Source: DASRCB01 sp035653295
GTDB taxonomy: Bacteria; Acidobacteriota; Terriglobia; Bryobacterales; Bryobacteraceae
Reading direction: 5' to 3'
NCBI GenBank assembly: GCA_035653295.1
Contig: DASRCB010000236.1
Span: forward strand, 1 to 7,656
DNA length: 7,656 nucleotides
Shown here: positions 1 to 7,656 of the stretch, one piece after another
How positions within the stretch are numbered: the first letter of the stretch is position 1
Layout: each line of letters starts with the position of its first letter
Program-made: the position numbers and the translations under genes
Notes under the pieces: model-generated
What the model was told of the DNA's origin: nothing
What the model saw: the letters and a program-made list of their open reading frames with translations, nothing else
The model's database searches: none

Positions 1-2
1 TC

Positions 3-1637
3 ACGATCGTGCGTGACGTAACCGCGCGGCACAACGCCAGCGAGCAGCTGGCCGAGGCGACGCGGATTGCGGAGGAAGCCGCGGCCGAACTGGAAGAGGC
101 GAACGCCGCGCTGCAGGACGCCAATGAAGAAGCGCGGCTCATGGCGAAAGAGGCTGAACGACTGAGCGCCGCCAAGAGCGATTTTCTGGCCGGGATGAGC
201 CACGAGATCCGGACGCCGCTGCACGGCATCCTTGGCATGACCGACCTCGCTCTGAAGACGTCGCTGAGCCCGGAGCAGCGCGAGTACCTGCAGCTGATCC
301 GCACCTCCGGTGACGCGCTGCTGGTGCTGCTGAACGACGTTCTGGATCATGCCAAAGCGGAGGCAGGGCGCATCGAGCTGGACATCGCGCCGTTCTCAAT
401 GCGGGAGATGATCGAAAGCGCGGTGCGGCCGCTGGCGCTGCGCGCGGCGGCGCGGAACCTTCTTTTGCGGCAGAGCATCGCCGCGGATGTTCCCGACTGG
501 GTAGCCGGCGACTGCATTCGTCTGCGGCAGGTGCTGCTGAACGTGGCGGGCAACGCGATCAAGTTCACCCATCAGGGAAGCGTAGAGATTCGTGTGGACG
601 CGCAGCCTCTGGAGAATAACGAAACGCTGGTCCGTTTTGCCGTACATGACACCGGCATCGGCATTCCCCCGGAGAAGCAGCGCATGATTTTCGAGCCGTT
701 TCGCCAGGCCGACGCCTCGACCAGCAGACGTTATGGAGGAACAGGGCTGGGACTGTCGATCTCCGCCACCCTGATCGGGCTGATGAGGGGCAGCATCTGG
801 GTGGAAAGCCAGCCGGGGCGGGGCAGCACTTTCTGGTTTACAGCCCGATTGCAGAAGCTTTCCGCGCAACAGCGGCAGGAGCGCCCCGGACGGCAATCGC
901 TGCGAGTGCTGGTGGCCGAAGACAACACGGTGAGTCGCAGCCTTGTGACACGCCTTCTGGAGCGCGGGGGACATCACGTGGAGGCTGTCACCTCGGGACG
1001 AGAGGCGGTAGCGAATGCCGCGCGCGATTTCGATGTGGTGTTGATGGACCTGAACATGCCCGAGATGGACGGCGTTGAGGCGGCCCGCGAGATCCGGGCG
1101 CGCGAAGCAGGAACGGGACGCCGGCAGATGATCGTGGCGCTGACAGCCGACCACACGGCGCTGCGCCGGCCGGACATTTCTGCTGCCGGAATTGACGCTA
1201 TACTGACCAAACCCTTTCAGGAAATGGAACTGATGCACCTGCTCGACACAGTAGTACGGGCCCCCGCTCCGGAAAGCCAGGCCGGCGGGAGTGAATCGCA
1301 CACGCTGGTGGACAGAGCATCAGCGCTTTCGCGAACGGGTGGCGACGAAAGCCTGCTTGCCGAGATCGCCGGGCTGTTTCTGGCGGATTATCCGGAGTCC
1401 ATCAGGAAGATCGGAGAGGCGCTGACAGCGGCCGATATGCGCACAGCGGAACGGGAAGCGCACGGGCTGAAGGGTTCGGTGGCGAACTTTGGGGCGGCCG
1501 CGGTGGTGCAGGCGGCGTTCGCCCTCGAGCAGGCGGCCCGGAACGGCAACAAGGCCGAGGCTCCGGCGCTGCTGCAGGCTTTGGAGAGACTGCTGGAGCG
1601 GCTGCGGCCGGAGTTGGAGACTCTGGCCGCGGGCTAA
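3..1637 (+). CDS. Hybrid sensor histidine kinase (PAS end-HisKA-HATPase-REC-HPt), 5' partial
   Basis: C-terminal part of a hybrid sensor kinase that would autophosphorylate on His and relay phosphate through an internal receiver and HPt domain. Residues are numbered from the GTG at 9. The reading frame is open to the window edge, and the first residues (TIVRDVTARH) look like the end of a PAS domain, so that GTG is probably an internal Val and the sensory N-terminus lies upstream. Residues ~10-55 form an Ala/Glu-rich coiled coil. HisKA follows with phosphoacceptor H65 in SHEIRTPLHG. The HATPase has its N box around N178/N182, G1 DTGIGIP at 214-220, F box IFEPFRQAD and G2 GGTGLGLS at 243-250. 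The receiver (~299-415) has acidic E304/D305, phosphoacceptor D347 in LMDLNMPEMDG, T379 and K401. The C-terminal HPt (~435-540) has H485 in AHGLKGS. All catalytic residues are intact. No DNA-binding output domain is present, so a separate response regulator is expected elsewhere. The target signal cannot be read from this fragment. Confidence 0.95.
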   Translation, partial: TIVRDVTARHNASEQLAEATRIAEEAAAELEEANAALQDANEEARLMAKEAERLSAAKSDFLAGMSHEIRTPLHGILGMTDLALKTSLSPEQREYLQLIRTSGDALLVLLNDVLDHAKAEAGRIELDIAPFSMREMIESAVRPLALRAAARNLLLRQSIAADVPDWVAGDCIRLRQVLLNVAGNAIKFTHQGSVEIRVDAQPLENNETLVRFAVHDTGIGIPPEKQRMIFEPFRQADASTSRRYGGTGLGLSISATLIGLMRGSIWVESQPGRGSTFWFTARLQKLSAQQRQERPGRQSLRVLVAEDNTVSRSLVTRLLERGGHHVEAVTSGREAVANAARDFDVVLMDLNMPEMDGVEAAREIRAREAGTGRRQMIVALTADHTALRRPDISAAGIDAILTKPFQEMELMHLLDTVVRAPAPESQAGGSESHTLVDRASALSRTGGDESLLAEIAGLFLADYPESIRKIGEALTAADMRTAEREAHGLKGSVANFGAAAVVQAAFALEQAARNGNKAEAPALLQALERLLERLRPELETLAAG

Positions 1638-1649
1638 GCGCGCCTTCTG

Positions 1650-2006
1650 TTAATCGCTGGTGGTGAGCTGGAGCTGGTGGCCAGGGGCGGTTCCGGATGC
1701 GGCGATGGCGCCGGCGGGCAACTCCAGGACAGAGTGGGCGCGCAGACACAGCGCTACGCGCCATTTCGGCACCGCGTGACACGTTTTGAGCACGGTGCGG
1801 GTGCGGCTCAGGAACACAATATCGATGGGGAACTTCATTCCCACGGTATGGACGCCCTCGCTTGGAACAATCCAAAGCCCCTCGCCCGCGTTGAGGGACG
1901 CGTGCTTCAGCAGGCCGGTGCGGCGCGATTCGCTGGTGCTTGCAACGCCCGCCCGGTCCGCGAGCACAGCGCCGGTAGCGGTGTTGAGTACGCGAACAGC
2001 CCTCAT
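1650..2006 (-). CDS. DUF192 family protein
   Basis: A 118-residue protein of the DUF192 family, whose biochemical function is not firmly established. The diagnostic core is visible: RTGLLKHASLNAGEGLWIVP (~29-48), then GVHTVGMKFPIDIVFLS (~51-67) and VLELPAGAI (~93-101) near the C-terminus. Many family members carry an N-terminal signal peptide or lipoprotein signal. This one begins directly with the conserved strand MRAVRVLNTATG, so it should be cytoplasmic. The ATG at 2006 was chosen because it begins exactly at the domain; the frame stays open upstream, but that translation is Pro/Arg-rich and unlike the family. No Shine-Dalgarno site is visible before it. It converges on the kinase gene with 12 nt between the stop codons, and diverges from the DUF6496-like gene across 75 nt that must hold both promoters. 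Family assignment is confident; role unknown. Confidence 0.88.
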   Translation of the reverse strand: MRAVRVLNTATGAVLADRAGVASTSESRRTGLLKHASLNAGEGLWIVPSEGVHTVGMKFPIDIVFLSRTRTVLKTCHAVPKWRVALCLRAHSVLELPAGAIAASGTAPGHQLQLTTSD

Positions 2007-2066
2007 TGTGCGCCATATCGGCAGTTCGGGCGTGAAACTTGCGGGGCTGGGGAAGTCTATAAAAAC

Positions 2067-2074
2067 AGGGAGGA
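2067..2074 (+). promoter_or_regulatory. Shine-Dalgarno site fixing a GTG start
   Basis: AGGGAGGA is a strong anti-16S match, placed 7-8 nt before the GTG at 2082. It is the clearest ribosome binding site in the window. It selects this GTG over the much longer upstream extension of the same frame, which runs antisense to the DUF192 gene. Confidence 0.7.
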
Positions 2075-2081
2075 TGAAACT

Positions 2082-2552
2082 GTGCCCTGGAAGACGACAC
2101 TGAAGCGCGCAAAAAAGGACAAGGAGGAGGGGAAAGCCGCGACCACCCAGGCCGGCGAGTTTGTACGCGAGGAGATGGAGCACATCCGGCGGGGGAAACA
2201 CGGCGCGCGTTCGACAAAACAGGCCATCGCCATCGGGTTGTCGAAGGCGCGGCGGGCGGGCGTGGATCTGGCGCCGCCCAGGAAAGGGACGACCTCCGCG
2301 GCCACGAGAAAGAAGGCAGAGCGCGACCTGGAGCGCGGCCGCAGCGGAAAAGCGGCGAAGCCTTCGCGGAAGCGGTCGCAGGCGCGGGAGAAGGCCCTCA
2401 AGCGTGAGCCGCGATCGGCGGCGTCGCATGCGGCGCTGTCGAAGCAGGCGAAGAAGGCCGCGGCGGCGCGGAAGCGGCGCGGTCCGGCGACGCCGAGTAC
2501 CCGAAAGAAGTCCACTGGCCGGAAGAAGTCGGCGTCCGCAAAAAAGCGCTGA
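2082..2552 (+). CDS. DUF6496-like very basic protein with histone-H1-like tail
   Basis: A 156-residue, strongly basic protein. Residues 1-65 form the conserved part: a Lys-rich start, TQAGEFVREEMEHIRRGKHG (~22-41), then ARSTKQAIAIGLSKARRAGV (~42-61). I recognise this as the DUF6496 signature; family members have no established function. From about residue 66 the chain is low-complexity Lys/Arg/Ala/Ser with repeated AKK, RKK and KKS units, ending GRKKSASAKKR. This resembles bacterial histone-H1-like tails, so nucleic acid binding is a reasonable inference but is not shown. The start is the GTG at 2082, supported by the Shine-Dalgarno site at 2067-2074. It lies 6 nt upstream of a methyltransferase gene and probably shares its transcript. 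It could instead be an RNA-binding or stress protein. Confidence 0.8.
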   Translation: MPWKTTLKRAKKDKEEGKAATTQAGEFVREEMEHIRRGKHGARSTKQAIAIGLSKARRAGVDLAPPRKGTTSAATRKKAERDLERGRSGKAAKPSRKRSQAREKALKREPRSAASHAALSKQAKKAAAARKRRGPATPSTRKKSTGRKKSASAKKR

Positions 2553-2558
2553 AGCCTG

Positions 2559-3140
2559 ATGCGTGTGGAGGAGTGGGACGCGCGTTACCGCGCGCGCGAA
2601 CGCGAGGAGGACTTTGTCGAGCGGCCGTCGTCGCTGGTGGTTTCGGCGCTGGGGAGTGTGACACCCGGCCGCGTGCTGGACCTCGCCTGCGGGACGGGGC
2701 GCAACGCGATCTGGCTGGCGCAGCACGGCTGGCGCGTGACGGCGGTGGATGGGTCGCAAGCGGCCATCACGGCCCTGCTGGCGCGAGCGGCGCGCGAGGG
2801 GGTTGCGGTAGAGACTCGCGTGGCGGACCTCGGGTCCGGGGAATTTCAGGTCGAGCCGAACGCGTGGGACGCAATTCTCGACTGCTATTATCTGCAGCGC
2901 GATCTCTTTCCAGGCATCCGAAACGGAGTACGGCCCGAGGGGCTGGCGCTCGCGATCGTGCACATCGTCGAGCCGGGGGAGGCCCCGTCGTACAAGAATG
3001 CGGCGCGCGGTGAATTGCGCGGATTCTTCGAGGACTGGGAGATTCTGCACTATTACGAAGGCGCCCCCGCCGACGAAGCGCATCGCCGCGCCGTAGCGCA
3101 GATCGTTGCCCGGCGGCCGCTTGCTACTGCCAAACGGTAA
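2559..3140 (+). CDS. Class I SAM-dependent methyltransferase, small (TehB/UbiE-like fold)
   Basis: A 193-residue cytosolic methyltransferase of unknown substrate. The Rossmann SAM-binding signature is clear: motif I RVLDLACGTGRNA (38-50), the acidic residue ending strand 2 at D64 in VTAVDGS, motif II VADLG (88-92), and motif IV-like WDAILDCYYLQRDLFPGI (103-120). The N-terminal EEWDARYRARE resembles the lead-in seen in TehB-like and other small methyltransferases. The length is normal for a stand-alone domain and no extra domain is fused. The ATG at 2559 comes 6 nt after the previous stop with only a weak GAAG upstream; a GTG two codons later is an alternative. The close spacing suggests cotranscription with the DUF6496-like gene. 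The unit is closed by the terminator at 3208-3230. Substrate could be a small molecule, lipid or protein; the sequence does not decide. Confidence 0.9.
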   Translation: MRVEEWDARYRAREREEDFVERPSSLVVSALGSVTPGRVLDLACGTGRNAIWLAQHGWRVTAVDGSQAAITALLARAAREGVAVETRVADLGSGEFQVEPNAWDAILDCYYLQRDLFPGIRNGVRPEGLALAIVHIVEPGEAPSYKNAARGELRGFFEDWEILHYYEGAPADEAHRRAVAQIVARRPLATAKR

Positions 3141-3152
3141 TGGCCGGGCGAG

Positions 3153-3199
3153 CCTGAGCGCCGTCCAGGGTGATCCCTGGCTGCCGCCTCGCTCTCAGG
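3153..3199 (+). other. Nested intergenic hairpin structure
   Basis: A compact inverted-repeat structure follows the methyltransferase stop. The outer stem CCTGAGCG (3153-3160) pairs with CGCTC-TC-AGG (3190-3199), with a 2-nt bulge. It encloses a perfect 6-bp hairpin, CCAGGG-TGAT-CCCTGG (3165-3180). It lies 9 nt before the intrinsic terminator. It may be 3' UTR structure protecting the upstream mRNA, a small RNA body, or remnant repeat DNA. I do not recognise a known RNA family. Confidence 0.45.
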
Positions 3200-3207
3200 A
3201 GCGACTC

Positions 3208-3230
3208 GGGACATTTGATGTCCCCTTTTT
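3208..3230 (+). terminator. Rho-independent terminator after the DUF6496/methyltransferase unit
   Basis: A perfect 7-bp stem GGGACAT-TTG-ATGTCCC (3208-3224) is followed by C and five T residues (3226-3230). It lies about 68 nt after the methyltransferase stop and ends only 24 nt before the GTG of the desaturase gene, so it should separate the two transcription units. A second overlapping hairpin, CCCC-TTTTTC-GGGG (3222-3235), could compete with it. Confidence 0.7.
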
Positions 3231-3254
3231 CGGGGCGAAGCCGCTTTAACAGGC

Positions 3255-4364
3255 GTGACCCCGGTTAGTACGGCTTCTAAGTACTCTGCACATCACTACT
3301 CCGAGGTTCGGCGTGCAATGGCGGACGAGGCTCGAAGCAGCACGCCACTTGCGCTGGCGATTACCGCACTGGATGTGGCGCTCTATGTTGTTCTTACCGT
3401 ACTGCTGATTTCGGCGTCGTCGGCCGTGGTCAGCGCGCTGTACGGAGTGCTGCTCGGAGTGGTTACCGGGTTCCTGTTTACTGTGGGGCACGATGCGTGC
3501 CACGGCAGCTTTACTCGCAATGCTTCGCTGAACGCGATCCTCGGGCGGATCGCATTCCTTCCTTCATACACGCCGTTCACAAGCTGGGCGTATGCGCATA
3601 ACTCGGTTCATCACCGTTATACAAATCTGCGAACGAGAGATTACGTCTGGGCGCCGTTCACGAAAGCCGAATATGACCGGCTGCCGTGGTGGCGACGCCT
3701 GCTGGAGCGCTGGTATCGCAGCCTGACCGGAGTCGGCCCGTATTACGCGGCCGAGATCTGGTGGAAGAAACTCGCGTTTCCGACGGGCTCCGACGTCCCC
3801 CGGCGACGAGTGTTTCAAAAGGACCGGCTGATGGTCGTCGCCTTCGCTGTCGCACAGGCGATTACGATTTGCATGTTCGCAGCGCATCCCGCCAGGGCGC
3901 TGCTGTGCGGCATGGCGATTCCGTTCCTCGTGTGGAATTACATGATGGGGCTGGTCATTTTCCAGCACCACACGCACCCGCGCATCGCCTGGTTCAACGA
4001 CGAGAGTAAGTGGCGGTACACGCAGGCGCAGGTGGCGAACACAGTTCATATCGTATTTCCGCGGCCGATTAACTTCCTGCTCCACCGGATCATGGAACAC
4101 ACCGCCCATCATGTGGACGTGCGCATTCCCATGTATCGGCTGGAACGCGCTCAGGCGCTGGCGGAGAGCGTTGAGGCGGCGGGGATCGTGGTGGAGAGCT
4201 GGTCGCCGCGGCTGTTATTCGAGTGCTTCAGGACGTGCCGACTTTACGACTTCGAACGGAACGCCTGGCTTGACTTCGATGGGAAGACGAGAAGCGCCGC
4301 TCCCGCAACGTGGGCGGCGAGGGTAAGTGAAACGCGCAACCAGCGCAATGGAGTTACTGCATGA
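3255..4364 (+). CDS. Membrane fatty acid desaturase, omega-6/delta-12 type
   Basis: A 369-residue integral membrane di-iron desaturase that would introduce a double bond into a fatty acyl chain, using O2 and an electron donor. All three histidine boxes are present: HDACH (79-83), HNSVHH (115-120) and HTAHH (282-286). The FQHHTHPRIAW stretch (236-246) and the HTAHHVDVRIPMY context match the delta-12/omega-6 acyl-lipid class rather than the acyl-CoA delta-9 class. Hydrophobic segments lie at ~31-78 and ~192-236. The end, LYDFERNAWLDFDG (330-343), is also typical; the last ~25 residues are not. The start is uncertain. GTG 3255 keeps the conserved YSEVRRA lead-in but has no good Shine-Dalgarno site and sits just after a terminator. 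ATG 3318, with GAGG at 3303-3306, would drop 21 residues. The stop overlaps the next start (ATGA), implying translational coupling. Exact regiospecificity and substrate are unknown. Confidence 0.92.
   Translation: MTPVSTASKYSAHHYSEVRRAMADEARSSTPLALAITALDVALYVVLTVLLISASSAVVSALYGVLLGVVTGFLFTVGHDACHGSFTRNASLNAILGRIAFLPSYTPFTSWAYAHNSVHHRYTNLRTRDYVWAPFTKAEYDRLPWWRRLLERWYRSLTGVGPYYAAEIWWKKLAFPTGSDVPRRRVFQKDRLMVVAFAVAQAITICMFAAHPARALLCGMAIPFLVWNYMMGLVIFQHHTHPRIAWFNDESKWRYTQAQVANTVHIVFPRPINFLLHRIMEHTAHHVDVRIPMYRLERAQALAESVEAAGIVVESWSPRLLFECFRTCRLYDFERNAWLDFDGKTRSAAPATWAARVSETRNQRNGVTA
4350..4353 (+). promoter_or_regulatory. Shine-Dalgarno site for the coupled methyltransferase
   Basis: GGAG lies inside the last codons of the desaturase gene, 7 nt before the ATG at 4361. 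This supports that start and independent ribosome loading in addition to coupling through the ATGA overlap. Confidence 0.55.
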
Positions 4365-5278
4365 TATTTCAAAAAGGTACAGAGATTCTGGATCGCACTT
4401 ACGAGCAAGTACAGGACCGGGATGTATTGCAGGGCCTGGAGGACTGCCGGCGGGGTCTCCTGACATATCGCACCGAGCTCGGCCCGCAGCTGTGGAAGCG
4501 GTTCGCAACGGAACGGTTTCCGCAGCATCCGCTTCTGCCGGTGCTCCACCAGTCGCCGTTTTCGCGGCACTCGTATATAAAGCCGCGGGGCTATCCCGGC
4601 GACGCTCTTCTGCTGGATTACATCTACGGCGAGGTGGCGCCGCCGGAGACGACGGCGGTGGGGCACGCCATTCTCGACTGGGAGATTCGGCGGGCGAGCT
4701 GCAACAGCGTGCGTGCGCGGCGGGATCTGCTGACCCGCCGGATCGACGAGACGGGCGTGCGGGTCGAGCGGCCGCGGATCATGTCCATCGCCTGCGGACA
4801 CCTGCGGGAAGCGCGCGCCTCGCGGGTCGTGCAGGAGCGGCGGTTCGAGCGCTTCCTGGCGCTGGATCAGGACCCGGAGTCGATCGCCCTCGTGCAGCGC
4901 GAGCTGGGCGGACACGGCGTCGAGACCATGGTCGGCGGTGTTCGCGGCATTATCGCCGGAAAGATCGCGCCGACGGAGATGGACCTGGTTTACGCGGCGG
5001 GACTCTACGATTATCTCGCGGATCCGATTGCGCGGCGGCTCACGGCATCCATGTTTGGCATGCTGCGCCCCGGGGGACGCCTGCTGATCGCGAACTTCCA
5101 CCCCGACCTGGAAGACAGGGCCGGCCTGGAGACGACGATGGACTGGTGGCTGATCTACCGTAACGAGACGGACGTTTACCGGCTTATGGACGAGATCCCC
5201 AGCGAGCAGATTGGAGAGCTGGATCTGTTCCGCGACGAGCACGAAAATATCGTATTCATGGAAATCACGCGGGCATGA
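4361..5278 (+). CDS. PhcB-like SAM methyltransferase ('extracellular factor / 3-OH-PAME biosynthesis' family)
   Basis: A 305-residue class I SAM methyltransferase. The N-terminal region carries the family hallmark KPRGYPGDALLLDYIYG (74-90), usually seen as a GYxGD motif, after an HPLLPVLHQSPFSR stretch. The SAM site follows: IMSIACGHLREA (140-151), acidic D169 in FLALDQD, DLVYAAGLYDYL (208-219) and LRPGGRLLIANF (235-246). The closing MDWWLIYR (260-267) is also characteristic. Proteins of this type are widely annotated as extracellular factor, 3-hydroxypalmitic acid methyl ester biosynthesis, after Ralstonia PhcB, which makes a fatty acid methyl ester quorum signal. That name is often propagated without biochemical proof, and no cyclic-nucleotide domain fusion is present here. 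It starts within the desaturase stop (ATGA), so the two proteins are probably made together. Inference: it may methylate a fatty acid or related lipid supplied or modified by the desaturase. No PhcS/PhcR/PhcQ-like neighbours are seen. Confidence 0.88.
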   Translation: MIFQKGTEILDRTYEQVQDRDVLQGLEDCRRGLLTYRTELGPQLWKRFATERFPQHPLLPVLHQSPFSRHSYIKPRGYPGDALLLDYIYGEVAPPETTAVGHAILDWEIRRASCNSVRARRDLLTRRIDETGVRVERPRIMSIACGHLREARASRVVQERRFERFLALDQDPESIALVQRELGGHGVETMVGGVRGIIAGKIAPTEMDLVYAAGLYDYLADPIARRLTASMFGMLRPGGRLLIANFHPDLEDRAGLETTMDWWLIYRNETDVYRLMDEIPSEQIGELDLFRDEHENIVFMEITRA

Positions 5279-5304
5279 TGCCGTAAACGCGCTCGGTTTT
5301 TGCC

Positions 5305-5326
5305 CGTTTCGCTTCCGGACGAAACG
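5305..5326 (+). repeat. 7-bp inverted repeat upstream of the lipoprotein gene
   Basis: CGTTTCG (5305-5311) and CGAAACG (5320-5326) form a perfect dyad around an 8-nt loop, 9 nt before the ATG at 5336. AAACG at 5285-5289 could pair with CGTTT at 5305-5309 instead, giving a mutually exclusive alternative. There is no T-run after the dyad, so it is not an intrinsic terminator. It could be an operator or a translation-controlling hairpin. Confidence 0.4.
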
Positions 5327-5335
5327 CCACCGCCG

Positions 5336-5599
5336 ATGCGGCGTCCTAAGTACGTGAAAAGAACCCTGGCTGCGGTTGTCCTGCTGGCGGGACTCAGTGG
5401 CTGCACTCCTCAGGACAAAGCGCGGGCGCATGAGGAAGCGGAAAAGGCGAAGGCGGACGTGAAGCAGGGCGCGCGACAGACCGCGGCGGGGCTGAAGAAG
5501 GCCGGCAATGCCGTGGACCGCGGCGCGAAGGAACTGAAGGAAAAAGTCGATAAAGAGCTGAACACGCCGGACCGAACCACGGACACGAGCGGGCGTTAA
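5336..5599 (+). CDS. Small helical lipoprotein, unknown function
   Basis: An 87-residue predicted lipoprotein. A basic n-region (MRRPKYVKR) precedes a hydrophobic stretch (TLAAVVLLAG) and the lipobox LSGC with Cys at 23, the expected lipidation site. The mature part is almost wholly charged: Ala/Lys/Glu-rich sequence from ~28 to ~76 (AHEEAEKAKADVKQGARQTA and onward) that should form one long amphipathic helix. A short polar tail follows (TPDRTTDTSGR). This resembles the small apolipoprotein- or LEA-like envelope proteins common in Gram-negative bacteria, but I recognise no specific family. The ATG at 5336 was chosen because it gives a compact signal peptide; a TTG at 5300 would add 12 unlikely residues. 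No strong Shine-Dalgarno site is visible. It starts 57 nt after the PhcB-like gene on the same strand, so cotranscription is possible but not shown. Confidence 0.82.
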   Translation: MRRPKYVKRTLAAVVLLAGLSGCTPQDKARAHEEAEKAKADVKQGARQTAAGLKKAGNAVDRGAKELKEKVDKELNTPDRTTDTSGR

Positions 5600-5618
5600 C
5601 GGCGCGCAGGCACTGCTC

Positions 5619-5627
5619 TGCGATAAT
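5619..5627 (+). promoter_or_regulatory. Possible extended -10 promoter for the M3 peptidase gene
   Basis: TGCGATAAT matches an extended -10 element (TGn plus a 5/6 match to TATAAT). It ends 12 nt before the ATG at 5640, so transcription would begin about five bases before the start codon. No Shine-Dalgarno site fits in that space, consistent with a leaderless or nearly leaderless mRNA. No good -35 hexamer is visible at the usual distance. Confidence 0.45.
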
Positions 5628-5639
5628 CGTTTACGTCCG

Positions 5640-7656
<2,017 letters not shown>

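Noticed and set aside
2058..2063. TATAAA as a -10 box for the DUF6496-like gene
   Set aside because: No -35 hexamer sits at a workable distance (TTGCGG is only 13 nt away), and the start of transcription would fall within the Shine-Dalgarno site.
1677..2081. N-terminal extension of the DUF6496-like frame
   Set aside because: It runs antisense to DUF192 and is low-quality sequence. The strong Shine-Dalgarno site before GTG 2082 marks the real start.
2074..2103. Nine-codon ORF (ATG 2074) overlapping the GTG start, a possible leader peptide
   Set aside because: Its ATG begins on the last base of the Shine-Dalgarno region, leaving no spacing for initiation, and it shows no regulatory codon pattern.
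1650..3083. A 477-codon minus-strand open frame
   Set aside because: Only its last 118 residues are protein-like (the DUF192 protein). The rest is Arg/Pro/Leu-rich antisense to the DUF6496-like and methyltransferase genes, as expected in GC-rich DNA.
3153..3199. Known riboswitch or tRNA-like RNA
   Set aside because: The fold lacks any conserved riboswitch core or tRNA landmarks that I can recognise, and it is followed by a plain terminator for the upstream unit.
4327..5163. A 278-codon plus-strand frame overlapping the PhcB-like gene
   Set aside because: It is a +1 shadow rich in Gly/Ala/Arg with no motif. The competing frame has the full methyltransferase signature and a Shine-Dalgarno site.
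5271..5301. Terminator after the PhcB-like gene
   Set aside because: The only stem next to the stop is 4 bp (GGCA-TGA-TGCC), and the T-run at 5297-5301 is about 14 nt away, so it does not form an intrinsic terminator.
5300..5335. TTG start for the lipoprotein
   Set aside because: It would put 12 Pro-rich residues ahead of an otherwise well-formed lipoprotein signal peptide; ATG 5336 fits better.

Overview
The window is a GC-rich bacterial chromosomal segment, tightly packed, with seven supported complete or near-complete genes plus one 5'-truncated gene. There are no RNA genes, transposases, CRISPR arrays or phage genes. The gene mix and base composition (hybrid histidine kinase, DUF192, DUF6496-like basic protein, omega-6-type desaturase, M3 oligopeptidase, sparse Shine-Dalgarno sites) would suit an acidobacterium of the Solibacter/Bryobacter kind. 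That placement is a low-confidence inference; no marker gene in the window fixes it.

Layout. (1) Positions 3-1637, plus strand: the C-terminal part of a hybrid sensor kinase, running from the end of a PAS-like domain through HisKA, HATPase, receiver and HPt. (2) 1650-2006, minus strand: a compact DUF192 protein, convergent with the kinase. (3) 2082-2552 and 2559-3140, plus strand: a very basic DUF6496-like protein with a histone-H1-like Lys/Ala/Arg tail, then a small class I SAM methyltransferase 6 nt downstream. The pair is closed by a structured intergenic region with a convincing intrinsic terminator (3208-3230). (4) 3255-4364 and 4361-5278, plus strand: a three-histidine-box membrane fatty acid desaturase translationally coupled (ATGA overlap) to a methyltransferase of the family annotated as 'extracellular factor / 3-hydroxypalmitic acid methyl ester biosynthesis' (PhcB-like). 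(5) 5336-5599, plus strand: a small helical lipoprotein. (6) 5640 to the window end, plus strand: an M3 (oligopeptidase A/Dcp-type) zinc metallopeptidase missing only its extreme C-terminus.

How they fit together. The most suggestive unit is the desaturase-PhcB-like pair. One enzyme would alter an acyl chain, and the other belongs to a family named for methyl-esterifying a hydroxy fatty acid into a diffusible signal. The physical coupling is seen directly in the sequence; the biochemical link is inference. The other genes look like independent transcription units with housekeeping or regulatory roles.
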